Source: Siderastrea siderea | Lineage: Eukaryota > Cnidaria > Anthozoa > Scleractinia > Rhizangiidae | Length of the DNA stretch: 64,000 nucleotides | Direction of reading: 5' to 3' | Assembly (NCBI GenBank): GCA_964030785.1 | Contig: OZ034979.1 | Span: forward strand, 40,865,484 to 40,929,483 | In this document: positions 45,701 through 64,000 of the stretch, in pieces | Layout: the number at the start of each line of letters is the position of its first letter | How positions within the stretch are numbered: position 1 is the stretch's first letter | Program-made: the position numbers and the translations under genes | The notes under the pieces: model-generated | What the model was told of the DNA's origin: nothing | What the model saw: the letters and a program-made list of their open reading frames with translations, nothing else | The model's database searches: none

Positions 45701-45702
45701 TT

Positions 45703-45704
<2 letters not shown>

Positions 45705-45748
<44 letters not shown>
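45705..45748. repeat. (GT)n microsatellite
   Basis: About 22 GT units, roughly 200 bp upstream of the cathepsin L promoter. It could adopt Z-DNA. Confidence 0.95.
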
Positions 45749-45749
<1 letters not shown>

Positions 45750-45884
45750 GTTTGTTTGTTCGCATATTATTTTCGTTTTCTCCCTCACTCTACCCCGGTT
45801 AGCAAAAAAGCGCGGGAAATGAACTTGTGACAATCTTGTGAAAGTCTCGTGACTCGGCGGCTTTCTGATGCAACGGATAATTAA

Positions 45885-46073
45885 CCAATCACATAACGCC
45901 AAAATGATATTAGCCAATCACGAGACGGAACATCAGGACTTGACGCCGGCGGCTTATAAACACGGAACCTTGTCAGAAAGCAGCGTGGCACGATCGTTTT
46001 CGCTAGAAAGTGATTTTTCGTCTGTGAAAGTACCATCAAAAGCAGCTTATCCAATTTAGTAGTACTTTATAAG
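45885..46073 (+). promoter_or_regulatory. TATA/CCAAT promoter and non-coding exon 1 of cathepsin L gene 1
   Basis: Two CCAAT boxes in ACCAATCA/GCCAATCA context (45885-45889, 45914-45918) precede TATAAA at 45955-45960. This predicts a start near 45985-45990. The transcribed stretch contains no ATG-led coding exon of the gene and ends at TTATAAG with a strong donor GTGAGTA at 46074. It is therefore a likely 5' UTR exon, joined to the acceptor at 47276, seven bases upstream of the cathepsin ATG. The spacing and order are textbook for a pol II core promoter. The start site itself is inferred. Confidence 0.65.
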
Positions 46074-47283
46074 GTGAGTATTACCACACTTTAAAGGAAT
46101 CTTCATTTATTTTGTCAAAATTCGCCATCACTTCTCAGTCTTAGCTCGAGAAAATTTGTAAACAATGAGTTTTGGAGCGCCTGAAAACATGGTCTGTTGT
46201 GCCGGCAATTTTTTGGTTGATATTCTCTCAGTAGTTGCTCGATTGCGAAAATATATTGTTAGATTTGATTGCTACGATCCTAAAGATGTAGAATACGGCA
46301 TATATGATCGCTGTATTTGCAAACTTTGAACGTTTAAGCTTTAGCTGGATCTAAGAACTTCGCCTAGAGAAGTTCCTTCTGTTTCCATGTACGTAAATTA
46401 AATGAAATATTAGCAACGCATACCAAAGCTTATGTTTGTGTACACTTCATCAAACTATCTGGTGTCTGATTCCTGTTTAAAACTGGAAAAAGAGAATCTT
46501 TTGCAGAGTTATATTCACTCGATCGTGGCTTGTCTTGGCATTCGGTCTGTCACGTGCCGATTCATTCAAAGCACATCCTGTGCACAAAATTTATTTTTGG
46601 TTGGATTTCGTTTCTTCTCACAGTCATTGTCACATTCCCCTGTGTGATTAGTGGGTCTGAAGTAAAAGTATAGTTTGTAGCAAAATGCAGCCTTGTGTAA
46701 CAAAATTTCTTGTGTCACGTTGTGATCAGATTGCAAATTCTCCCACAGTTCCAACAAGTACTGTTATCCAAAATTACCTTCAAAAAAGTCATTAGGTTTT
46801 AGGTTAAAAAAGTATGCAACCTGGCGCAAACTACTAATAAATTATATTTTCCTGCAAAGCTGGAGATAAGCTGCATGCTTATTGAATTTGTAAAAGAAAG
46901 TCACCTGCATGGGTCATGGTAAACATGTTTTGGGGCACACATTCTCAGCTAGCCTCCACCACCAGCCATGCTATATCCTATCCCTACACTGTAATATGTT
47001 CAAACAGGAAAGGACCAAGATTGGACTTGAAAGAGTGGTAGCAATCAAACCTTTACGCAAAACCTCTCTAGTAGTAAAGCTTTTCAAAAATTATTGCCAT
47101 CACCATCATCATCATTATTATTATTATTATCCTGTGAAAGGGAAAGTGACAAACCTAACGAAGGAGAGAGTAATAAAGACGACTGAGAACAGTTTGTCCA
47201 AAGGAGGCAAGACTCAGTTTTGGAGGAATGAAAATCTTCAATTCATTTTTCTTTTTTTTTTTTTCTTTTTTATCAGGTTCATC

Positions 47284-51944
<4,661 letters not shown>

Positions 51945-53363
51945 CAAGAACTGCATAACACTAGTATATATCACCTCACAGTTTTCAAATTTTTGCATTT
52001 GGACTGGACAGACAAAGCATTCGTACCCCTGAAGCATTTTGCATCTTGCTTAGATGGAAAGATATGCGGTTAGATGTATCTATGCATGTGCATGTAAGTG
52101 AGACTTACTCAGATAATTTTGCAGTGTTTGTTTTTGGTAAGATGCTCTTTCCAGTGGTTGTGATTGACTTTCTCGCTGTGCTAAAATGTAAAACAGAAAA
52201 GAAATGGTGAGATATTCTATTACTTTAAGGCTAAATTGAACTAGGAAATTTATGCATGTTTTCATAATTATTAATAAAGGTCAAAGCCAGAGTTTCCACA
52301 GGTATTTGTAAAGTAAAGTAGGATGGAAATCCTCAGCAAAATTAATGTAAAAGAAATGAAATCTTGAAGGATATAATTTATTGGTAATAACTTTGTTGGG
52401 TGAATATTTCTTGGCTTTTATGTCTTCTTTTGAAGGTATGTACAAAAGTAGCTGTCTGTCTGCAATTCACACAGTACCTATTAAAAGTTCACTGTCTGTA
52501 ATATACTTTATTTCGATTTTTCAATTATGGAAATAACAGGTTCTGTAAGCCTGTAGAAGAAATCTTGTCTCAGTTTGTCAAGTGAAATAAATATTGTGGT
52601 AAAGTTTTTTTCATAAGCTCTATTTAATGTACATTCATATAATATTTATTTCAAGAACGAAAGGCTATTTTTTTCAATCTCTTGACCTGTAAAATTCTGA
52701 AAGTTAGTTGTGAAATATGTTGTTGACATCTAGCGGTATCTGTAGACTCCAAGGCAGTGTAGTACTTGTATTTTAAATAAAGGTCAAAGGTTGTCACCCT
52801 CAAAACTTAAAATATTTTCAGCTTTTGTATGGATTGATTTTTTCTGTGTACAAATATTAAATGACTGGATTTTCATGACTGCAATGTTATTGTAAAAGGC
52901 TGATATAATAAAAGAGCAAATTCACTATCTTTCAATGTTGTTTCTGAATTTTTCTTCAATATTTTCAATAAATTAAGCATGTGAGTCTCTAGTCTCCTCC
53001 ACAACCAACAGATTTTCATTGACAACTACAAAATTAGGTCGGCTACCTCATTCACCTGCACAGCAGAAGCGATACAGGGCAGGAGGTTGAGGATACACAA
53101 GGAAACTGTGCAGTGGATCCGAAGAATGCAAAGCCCTCCCATGCTTCAAACTTGCAGCAAGTGCCAACTATGTGAGCTACTACCCCCTCTGTCATCACGG
53201 CACTAACAGCAGTGACAGGGAGCAGTTGATCATTATTAGGCTCTCTAAACTATGTGTGACTGTGTGAGGCTCGTGTTGTTGTGAATAAGAACAAAATTCT
53301 GGTGGGTTTGGGACAATAATACACTAATATTTCTATAGCGCTTATCCGTTAAAGTGCTAAGGT
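51945..53363. other. 3' UTR of cathepsin gene 1 and downstream non-coding sequence
   Basis: Holds candidate polyadenylation signals (52273-52278 and three later). Beyond about 52930 no transcribed feature was recognised. A minus ORF at 52080-52265 lies inside the presumed 3' UTR. Confidence 0.5.
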
Positions 53364-53961
53364 GAGACTTAATGGGCATGTACTTAAACCCAGAACGCCG
53401 GGATATATAAACCCGCAACGCCGGAATACTTCAACACTTAAACCTGGAACGCCGGAATACTTCAACTCTAAATGACCGATTTAATAATATACACAAGAGC
53501 GCTCAAAAGACGAACAATTAAGGTTAAGCCATGCTACATTATTAACGCTACCTTCTGACCCCTGCCAAAACCATTCTCCTCACTATACTCACCCCAACCC
53601 CCTGCCTTACGTTTTCACCCCAACCATACTTATTATAATTTATTCATTCCTGGGCTTTTTCGCGCTGGCACCGATATGGAGGATTCTCCAGCAAGGTATG
53701 CGTATGTAGCTGAAATTTTCTCTTTAACTTTACGCGTTAAGAGTATCATTATTTTACAAAGTGATTAACTGTTATTCCCTTCCCTTTAGTCCCAGCCAAA
53801 GCCCAGAGAAAAAGAGGTGAGATATTGAATCTCAACCAGTTTTATAACTCAGTTGTCAAATGTCAGGCCATGGTTCTCTTTTTTTTTCTCCTCGCTCCAG
53901 TTTTTCGCTCGGCTATTTCGCGCGCCCTCTCGACTATCCAGAAAGGGACTGCTAGCAGTCT

Positions 53962-54268
53962 AACATACACCAAGAACCTTGGCTGTTAGTTTGTTGTTGT
54001 TGTTGTTGTTTTTTTTTGGGGGGGGGGGGGAAGGGGGAGCTTGTGAAGACATATAAATCGTTAAATCTTTCACTTAGAGGGAAACGCTGGTAAATCAAGA
54101 GTTATTTGATTCGAACTCGAGGTATGTCGACGTAATGTCTCTTTAATCTGTTCTCCGACCATTTTGATTTAACAGCGTTTCCCCCCAAGTGAGAGATTTA
54201 ACGATCCATATGTCTTCACATGCTCTTAAAAAAACAAACTAACGGCCAGGGTTCTTGGTGTATGTGTT
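53962..54268. mobile_element. 307-bp hairpin MITE
   Basis: AACATACACCAAGAACC, GTGAAGACATAT, CGTTAAATCT and GAAACGCTG on the left pair with their complements on the right (GGTTCTTGGTGTATGTGTT at the end). A GTT repeat, T run and G run disturb the left arm. No ORF. Confidence 0.8.
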
Positions 54269-54355
54269 TTTGAGACAGTTTACTCGTCAGTAAGAGCATT
54301 TATACTGCTTGGATATTTTCAGTTTTGCTGTCATTTATACGCGTTCCGGCGTTCC

Positions 54356-55779
54356 TAGCCTGTTCCAGGCGTTCAGATAGTGGAGCGCGAGCGAAAAATA
54401 AAGCGAGCGAAAGAGCGGGAAAAAAAACGAGGGGAGACTGGTCTTGCCTGTACAAATCGGCAGTCGAAAGGCTTGCTTATGCAGGGTTCAATTTTACCTG
54501 TTACCATCCCCCCCCCGGGCAACCCCGGGGACAAGTCCAGCCCTTCGGTCCCGGGGGTGGGGAATTGTTTGAAGCCGTCTTGTCCCGGGGGGAGGGGGGC
54601 GGGGCAAATCGAAAATAACTTCTTGTTGTTCTTGTGAAGTACGTCACTTCTCGGTTGACGCCGGACCGCGTGGAGAAGACTGCCTATTTCCAGGGAGAAT
54701 CTCTAGAATTTGTGGTGGTTAGAGAAGATAATCTCTCAAAATTAAAATCTGTATTCGAAGGTACTTTTATTTTAAATTGTTAAACGAATGTGCGTTTGAT
54801 GCGTACTCGAATAGTTGGCGTTCATCACAAACAAAGATTTATTTCTTCTGTGAGCGTATTATGTATATACTAAGACGACTTAAATAGACTCTATATGAAA
54901 ACGGATGCACGGCTTTGTATTTAACAGAGGTCTCAGTCCAGTGTTCATTCTTATGAAACAAGCTAAGAAAACCTCCTTTAAAATGCTGCCATCGACTTGT
55001 TCACGGGCTTCTTGTGCGTATGTGCTATATTTAGAATAAATCACTTGGCGGAAATTCTTTACTCGCTAGCTGTATGCAGTTAAGGGTTTTTCTTCAGTTT
55101 TTTTTTCAAACATAGTCAGTGCATGTTTTTATTACATTATACACGTAGTGTCCTTCGTTCAAGAAACTCTAGAAAAGCGTTTAAGTTCTTGTCAAAATGT
55201 CTGGTTTTGCTATTGTACGGAAATCAATATCGTAATCTATGCTTTGTACATAAAACAACGTATTTGTGGTCGATGAGCAGTCCCGGGGGTGGGGAATTGT
55301 CTCTTTTTGCGTGCCCGGGGGTGGGGAATAGACCGCCAAGTAAGAAAAAAATGGCAAATCCCCGGGGGTATGCCCGGGGGGGGGATGGTTACAGGTAGAA
55401 TTGAACCATGCATTACAAAAGGAGGAAACATATCGAGCCCTATCGACACGAAACTCACAGTTTCAAAAGGGGTAATTGTTACGCATTTGACTGAACTCAA
55501 TGTCAACAAACGGTACCAAAGCTCAAACACGCTTTAATGGCACTTTATAAAACCAAGACAGTCATTGCAACAACAATCCTTTCTTAAAAATCACATACTT
55601 GTCAGTACAAAAATATTAAGAGGCTACATTATATAAATGTTTCCACTGTTAGAAGTCGTGCAGGCCTGTCGCTCCTTGCTACTCCCCACTCTCCCCCAGT
55701 CTCCCCTCGTGTTTTCCCGCTCTTTGGCCCGCTTTAGTTTTCGCTCGCGCTCCACTATCTGAATGCCTGGAACAGGCTA
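54356..55779. mobile_element. hAT-like MITE, 1.4 kb, with 8-bp duplication and an insertion
   Basis: The terminal repeat of about 88 bp starts TAGCCTGTTCCAGGCGTTCA and is inverted at 55694-55779. GGCGTTCC flanks both ends exactly (54348-54355, 55780-55787), an 8-bp duplication as in hAT elements. It is itself interrupted at 54480-55412. A partial copy without the insertion lies at 34777-35110. Confidence 0.85.
54480..55412. mobile_element. Harbinger-like element inserted into the hAT-like MITE
   Basis: Tips TGCAGGGTTCAATTTTACCT and inverted TGCATGGTTCAATTCTACCT, followed by TGTTACCATCCCCCC or TGTAACCATCCCCCC. TTA flanks both sides (54477-54479, 55413-55415). The related sequence at 34777-35110 keeps a single uninterrupted TTA (TAA at 35071-35073 on the plus strand) at this point, which is the empty site. 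GC-rich CCCGGGGGTGGGGAAT repeats lie near each end. Confidence 0.85.
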
Positions 55780-55815
55780 GGCGTTCCGGGTTTAAGTACA
55801 TGCCGACTTAATGAG

Positions 55816-56521
55816 GTGTGTTCATTAGTGATGTGTTGCATAGCTCGATCTAGATGTTAACCCCTCCTTCATTTTGTTTTTATCCCAGTTCCCCACCTTA
55901 CAACGATACCCTGTATGTCTGGGGCAAGGAAAAAAGAAATGTAAGGCAGGGCCTAAGGAGAGGGGAATGAATCCCAGTGCCTCCCCCTCAGACTGCACCA
56001 GGAAATGATACCACATTGACTAGATCCCAGACTTGGTGCCCGCATAAGGAGTAGAAAAATCCATAAAAGTAGAAAAAATCCACGAGCTATGAACAGGTAG
56101 AGAAATCCCAAAACTTGAAAACTCGACTTTCTAACTTGGCGACCCTAGGTCGCTCCTGTGCATAAAACTAGTCACGTGAAAATCACGTGGCTGTTCACCG
56201 CGACCGATATTTGCATTGTACAGCGGATACCTGCGATCAAACGGCAAAATGCACTGCGGACGCGCTGTATTTTTACTTCTTGTCAATGCTCCCCTATTGA
56301 AAACTATTGGCAAGAATAACAAATTCGGGTTCCGGCGCGAATTTTGAAAAACTTAAGCTCCAGACATCAAACTTAAGGTTAAAAAATCCAGAGCAGCTTC
56401 AATATAGTTTTATCTGTTTCTACACCTTTGCACTTCGTAGTTTCGGGCTTGCACCCACAGCGAAAAACATCATGAAAGTCGCTAGTTTACGTTGGCATGT
56501 CGCCATAGTGGCATTAGGGAG
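55816..56521. other. Non-coding stretch
   Basis: No gene seen. ORFs of about 63 codons on the minus strand are unsupported. Confidence 0.35.
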
Positions 56522-57351
56522 TTTAAAGGCCCGTTTACATAGGCGATTTTTGTCGCGCAACTCAATGCAATTTTTGTCGCGCCGAAGTTGCAACTTCAAT
56601 ATCGCGCGTGTAAACCAGCTGCGATTTCAGCGCGATTTTATCGCCGCGATATCGCAGGAGTTTCGAACCTGTTCGAAACCTGATGCGATTTTGCTGCGAT
56701 TTTTGATTAAAATGTGACAATCATGAATCAGAAGGGACCCCTCAGGAGGTTTTGTCGCTCGCAATTTGTACAGCCATGAGCCTAAACAAGGACAAAAAAC
56801 GTACTAAAATAAACAAAAAGCAACTTCCTCCTCGTCATCCATGCTTTTTAAGCTTATTTACATTTGCCGAGGTCTTTGCCGAGTTGTAAACCAACCAAAG
56901 AATCGTCTAACGGTAGTACCGTTAGATTTTGTAAAACCTCTCTATCATACGCATTCAAATAACTAAATATTTTCTTTCTTTTTGGAGATGAAAATTGGAG
57001 TCACCCCAGTTCAGTCGCTCCAGTTCAGTTCGAGGTCTTTGCCGAGTTGTAAAACGAAACAAACCAAAATTGAAACAAAACAAAAGGAGATTGAAGCAAA
57101 ACGAAACAAAATGAAAAAACTGAAACCAAACAAAACTTGTGCGCCTGCCCTGTAGCGAAACTGCTGCTCAAAGTTACCGTGTTTTGTAAATCGCGGCGAT
57201 AAATCGCACGTGATCGCACGATAAATAGCACTAAAATCGCGCTGAAATCGCAGCTCGTTTACACGTGCGATATTGAAGTTGTAGCTTCAGCGCGACAAAA
57301 ATTGCATTGAGTTGCGCTACAAAAATCGCCTGTGTAAACGGGCCTTAAGCA
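56522..57351. mobile_element. 830-bp foldback element with GGCCCGTTTACA ends
   Basis: Left end AGGCCCGTTTACATAGGCGA, then TTTTTGTCGCGCAACTCAAT; right end inverted with the same words, about 130 bp per arm. TTAA lies at both edges but shifted by one base relative to the tips, so the duplication is not settled. The interior is A-rich with repeated AAACAAAA. The 136-codon ORF at its left end is a translation of the arm. Confidence 0.75.
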
Positions 57352-57352
57352 A

Positions 57353-57596
57353 CCACCACGGCGACAGCAACGAGAACGTCGAAAAACAATAGGCTTTAAT
57401 GAGCAAAAGAATGACTCTGCACGTGCGTTACAAATTCTGGTACATTTCTTTTCCCTCCTCTGCAAAACAACAACGTGAAATGGCCAGTTTTAAGTTTTTT
57501 TTTTTTTGGAGAACGGGAACACACGAGGGTGAATTTTTCTTGTCTTACTGGACTTGAGCGCCATCCCTGCGAATTCAGTTCCCGGACAGTTCGAAA
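57353..57596 (+). repeat. Dispersed repeat, copy 2 (with 5948-6185)
   Basis: Same wording and order as 5948-6185 in the same orientation. Directly adjoins the right end of the foldback element. Confidence 0.65.
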
Positions 57597-57699
57597 GCAC
57601 ACCGAATGAAAATGAACAACATAAGCTCGAAACCGGAAATGGCCGGATTGGCGCATGCGCAGACGTTTTGCCGCGGTGTTTTCCGATCAAAGTTTACTT

Positions 57700-58663
57700 C
57701 ATTCTCGTTCCCAGAGCCTACGATCTGTTCAGTCAGCGGTGGGATCGTAGGGCTCTGGTATCAGCCATTACCGGATGTTGTGAAATTCACGACATCCGGT
57801 AGCGCATGTCTAATTCGTTAAGGTGCTATTGCGCCTGCTCTATTCTCGTCCGTGGAGCTCTGGGCATGACAATTCTGACAACAGCCGAGAAATTTGAATT
57901 CCCATCGATCGAGTCATGGTGTCAGATCGACTAAAAGCTGTTCAGGACCCTCTAAATCTCCTGCAATTAGCGGAAAACCTGGAGCTTTAAAAGGAACAAA
58001 CTTAAGAAGCTGCCTTTCGTGCCGTAGTTGTTCAGAAGAACGATTGTCTCTGCATTTCGCTCACGGGTTTTGGATTTGTATCTTGCCTGAATAAAGGTAT
58101 TGCATTTGCGTTATACTGAATTGTACAGTTATTTTATCACATTCGTCTGGTTTCTGATGTGTGAGAATGTCAACTGTGTGTGCACTTATCGTTTCGCCAC
58201 TAAATTCTACATTGTATTACGTTTCACCCCATCGAAAATTTCCAGAAGCAATTTGCGCCCAAGTTTCTAAACATCGACATCAAGAGGTCATTACAAAAGT
58301 TGATGAGACAGTTACATGTAAGTTTATTTATGGACAAGCTGTAGTTTTGTAGAAAATGCTGTAGCGAGAAAAGAATCGCTGGCATCTCTAACACTTTGAA
58401 ACCAAACAGCAAAATTTGGTCGCTCAATCTGCCCTATTAAAGTCACATTCTTTGCGTGGAAATTGATCAAGTCAATACATTTTAAAATCAATGCCCTGAT
58501 TAATTCAACCGGAAATAAAACGTTATGCGTAAAAGCCGAAAAATTTTAACGTTATTACGCATACAGTTTGAATGGGCCAATCAAAAAAAATAAATTTTTG
58601 GCCGTTACCAGAGCTACAAGAGACGTAATTTAAAAAAGCCGCGTAGCTCTGGGGACGAGAATG
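57700..58663. mobile_element. 964-bp element with 9-bp target duplication
   Basis: Tips CATTCTCGTTCCCAGAGC and inverted CATTCTCGTCCCCAGAGC. AGTTTACTT occurs exactly at 57691-57699 and 58664-58672. A perfect palindrome (ACCGGATGT... ACATCCGGT) lies at about 57770-57802. Short ORFs inside are unrecognised. Confidence 0.8.
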
Positions 58664-58672
58664 AGTTTACTT

Positions 58673-60244
58673 TCCACAATCCTTTCGACGAACACAACAG
58701 ACCGGCGAAAACAAGCAACAAGAGAGAATTTCGTGAAGACAGGCACAATAACAGGCTAACAAAGGACTTCATCCTGCTTGAAGGTGAATGAACATGGTTA
58801 CGATCGTTTAATCTTACATTTCATTTTCTCTGAAACTGAAACATAATATTTCAGAAGAAAGACTGTGACGTTTCCCAGTCACGAGTTTAGAGTGCGGAGT
58901 CACGAGATTTCATTCTCTTTGTCCGATATTGTCGCTATTGTAACTTCCCGTCACGAACACAAAGACTCGCAGTCTCCTTGACTCAGTTTCTTATCTCATT
59001 CATTTGATTTTTTTCTGATTCTTACCGCTGGCTGGATTCTAAGTTTTACAGGTTTGCTTGTAAAGGAGGTTTCCGTATACTTAGGGAATGTAAGCTTTGG
59101 TTACCTATGTTTGTTTGTTTGTTTGTTAACTACATGTATAGCGTCAACAATGAAATGCAATGATCGAAGGAAGGCTCAAAAACTGTTTTTCACGTGGCCT
59201 TCTATAGGATTTTCTCTGTAGCAGTTAAACCCTCATGGGTTTGGCTTATTATTTATAGATATAGAACTATTTACACTGTAGACAATCCTTTGATGTTGCG
59301 TAAGATAAGTTACTAAAACATACGTCCCCTTTGTGAATGAATGAAACATGGACTCAAATCTCGTGTCAGTTACTAGCATGTAATGAGTGAAAAGCTCTGG
59401 ACAACATGTAAATGATAGGTAGCCATGTTTTAGACAAGAAATGCCTTAGCATTTAACATTTTTGCTTAGGGCAAAACAGAAAGCCTTTTAAGCAAACATT
59501 CCAAATTAAAATGCTTAATGTGCATTCCAAACTGATATGGATTACATAACTTAGTAAATGTTATCAATCATTAGACGTTTCTGTAAGTTGATGACTCAGC
59601 TTCACCATTGATAACCAAGGCATATATTCAACTTTAACCTGATATTTCTGGTTCTGTCAGCCAACATATATTTTGCATTTTTTCAAAGCTAACGAACAAG
59701 TGGCAACGTATCACAGATATAGAGCATATGTTTAAGATTAAGTTTCTCAATCTCCCAGGTACTTACAAATACAGTAACTTGGACAAAACTGTTGCAACTC
59801 AGTCTAAGTTCTAAATAAGTCAGAACTTTGACTATGAAAATTCTCACATGGATCCAAGTGTGATGACTGATAGCATTAACATGCTGAATGAATTTGAATT
59901 TGCAGCCACCTCTTATGTTCTCAGGTAGTCCTTTTCTTAAATTTGGGGGTCTATGGCTAAGCACAAGGCAAATGTTTTCCCAGAAAAGGCCTGTGACAAC
60001 ATCTGAGGACATTTGAGGCAACTGTGCATGTATAAGTTGAGCATTGCCCCTCTTGAAGTCAACAACATTATGTTTATATGAAATACAGTAGTTTCATTTT
60101 TAAACCAGGCTAAAAAACACAGTTCGTGGAGCAGCACTGGGTGATGTTCAGTCTATTTTAAATGATGGTGGTGATGATGTATGAATATATTTTCATGTAG
60201 TTCCAGTTGAAAAAATTTATTTTTAATTTCTCTCTTTTTTTCAG
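58673..60244. other. Upstream region or first intron of cathepsin gene 2
   Basis: By analogy with gene 1 a non-coding first exon and promoter should lie here. A candidate donor CTTGAAG followed by GTGAATG is near 58781, but no TATA/CCAAT set as clear as in gene 1 was recognised. Confidence 0.35.
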
Positions 60245-60266
60245 CTGTAATCTGCAACAGATCATC

Positions 60267-63355
<3,089 letters not shown>

Positions 63356-64000
63356 GTGGGTACAATGGGCAGGTGGAACAGTAGCATGTGTTTTTTGTCA
63401 GTGTTATTAATCTGTCTTGTAAGCTGGAAAGATTTCAAAATTCAGCTTGTCCATAGATAAATAAAAACTCTCCACCCTTCTTTTTTTCCTCTATAAGTCA
63501 CCGATTTCTATGTCCTTGTAAGATCCATAATCCAAAAGGCACAGGTTTACTACCCAAACAGGTAAACTGTGAATGCAAAGGTGAGATTAAAGATTAACCT
63601 TGGTGCCAAATACAACTGCAAATGATTTAGACAGCGTGGCTCACACTGGACAATCAAAAACGTTAACGTATGTGGTCACATTGCTGAGCTTCTCTTGAAG
63701 TTTAAATGTCGTGAATCTACATGTAAGATAGCCTTCAGCAAAGACAGAATGGTTATTCACAGAGAATGTACATTATGTAAGCCTGCTCATCACCTTGGCT
63801 TAATTTCCTCTTTAGAATTCCTGTGAATAAACATTCTTCCTTTGCTCCAAACTTTGTAACATTCAAACTTCTATGGGTGCTCAGTAATGTGTCCAAATGC
63901 ATTAATATGTTTGTGAATGTTGACAGTGAGCCACATGACCTAAATCGTTCGTGTTGGGGGCCAAGTCAACCACTGATGGCATCTTTGAATTCAATAATAG
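63356..64000. other. Intron of cathepsin gene 2, last exon not reached
   Basis: No acceptor followed by a TGGGG-type exon start is seen up to the window end. Nothing else was recognised. Confidence 0.5.

Larger units (their letters stand above)
53364..55815. mobile_element. Outer inverted-repeat element containing nested elements
   Basis: CATGTACTTAAACCCAGAAC near 53377 is inverted at 55780-55805 (GTTCCGGGTTTAAGTACATG). The left end carries two or three direct copies of CTTAAACC-GGAACGCCGGAATACTTCAA (53390-53470). The interior carries a 307-bp hairpin (53962-54268) and a hAT-like MITE (54356-55779). The exact tips are uncertain. Confidence 0.6.

Noticed and set aside
46909..47283. N-terminal extension of the first cathepsin from an upstream ATG
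   Set aside because: It runs through a polypyrimidine tract and a strong acceptor (ends 47276); the signal peptide begins at the ATG at 47284.
56307..56717. 136-codon ORF, plus strand
   Set aside because: Its second half is the arm of the foldback at 56522-57351; the first half has no recognisable domain.

Overview
The window is animal nuclear DNA. It has spliced genes with GT-AG introns, AATAAA signals, a TATA/CCAAT promoter, many miniature inverted-repeat elements, tRNA-derived SINE sequence, and degraded non-LTR and Penelope-like retrotransposons. Cathepsin L genes, an EEA1/rabenosyn-type zinc-finger exon, a P2X7-type cysteine motif carried in a foldback element, and the overall repeat content would fit an anthozoan cnidarian such as a coral or sea anemone. 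The species call is inference; nothing here names it.

Layout. 1-8.5 kb: mostly non-coding, with two candidate minus-strand exons (2.4-2.9 kb), a TTAACCC MITE (3.8 kb), a 1.3-kb foldback element carrying a broken P2X7-like exon (5.2-6.5 kb) and a SINE (6.6-6.9 kb). 8.6 kb: first coding exon of a minus-strand gene. 10.1-10.9 kb: a foldback element. 13.85-27.02 kb: one giant foldback element. It has a precise 8-bp target duplication, 75-bp terminal tips, about 3.6 kb (left) and 5.2 kb (right) of 10-bp tandem repeats in opposite orientation, and a 4.2-kb core holding a hAT-like element, a dead CR1/L2-type reverse transcriptase, satellite islands and small palindromes. 27.1-33.6 kb: small MITEs, local duplications, an acidic ORF pair and a candidate exon. 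33.8-37.3 kb: an element split by later insertions, including a Penelope-like fragment and a Harbinger-like element. 37.68-42.91 kb: a second large foldback, about 5.2 kb, bounded by TTAA. 43.4-44.8 kb: an element with 9-bp target duplications.

45.9-52 kb: a complete cathepsin L gene with TATA promoter, non-coding first exon, five coding exons (333 aa) and several transposons in its introns. 53.4-55.8 kb: three elements nested inside one another. 56.5-58.7 kb: two more inverted-repeat elements. 60.2-63.4 kb: a second cathepsin L gene in tandem, with identical intron phases; its last exon lies beyond the window.

The two cathepsins are the only genes that can be read with confidence. They would be secreted or lysosomal papain-family cysteine proteases made as zymogens. 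Everything else is dominated by mobile DNA, and the 13-kb foldback with minisatellite arms is the outstanding object.
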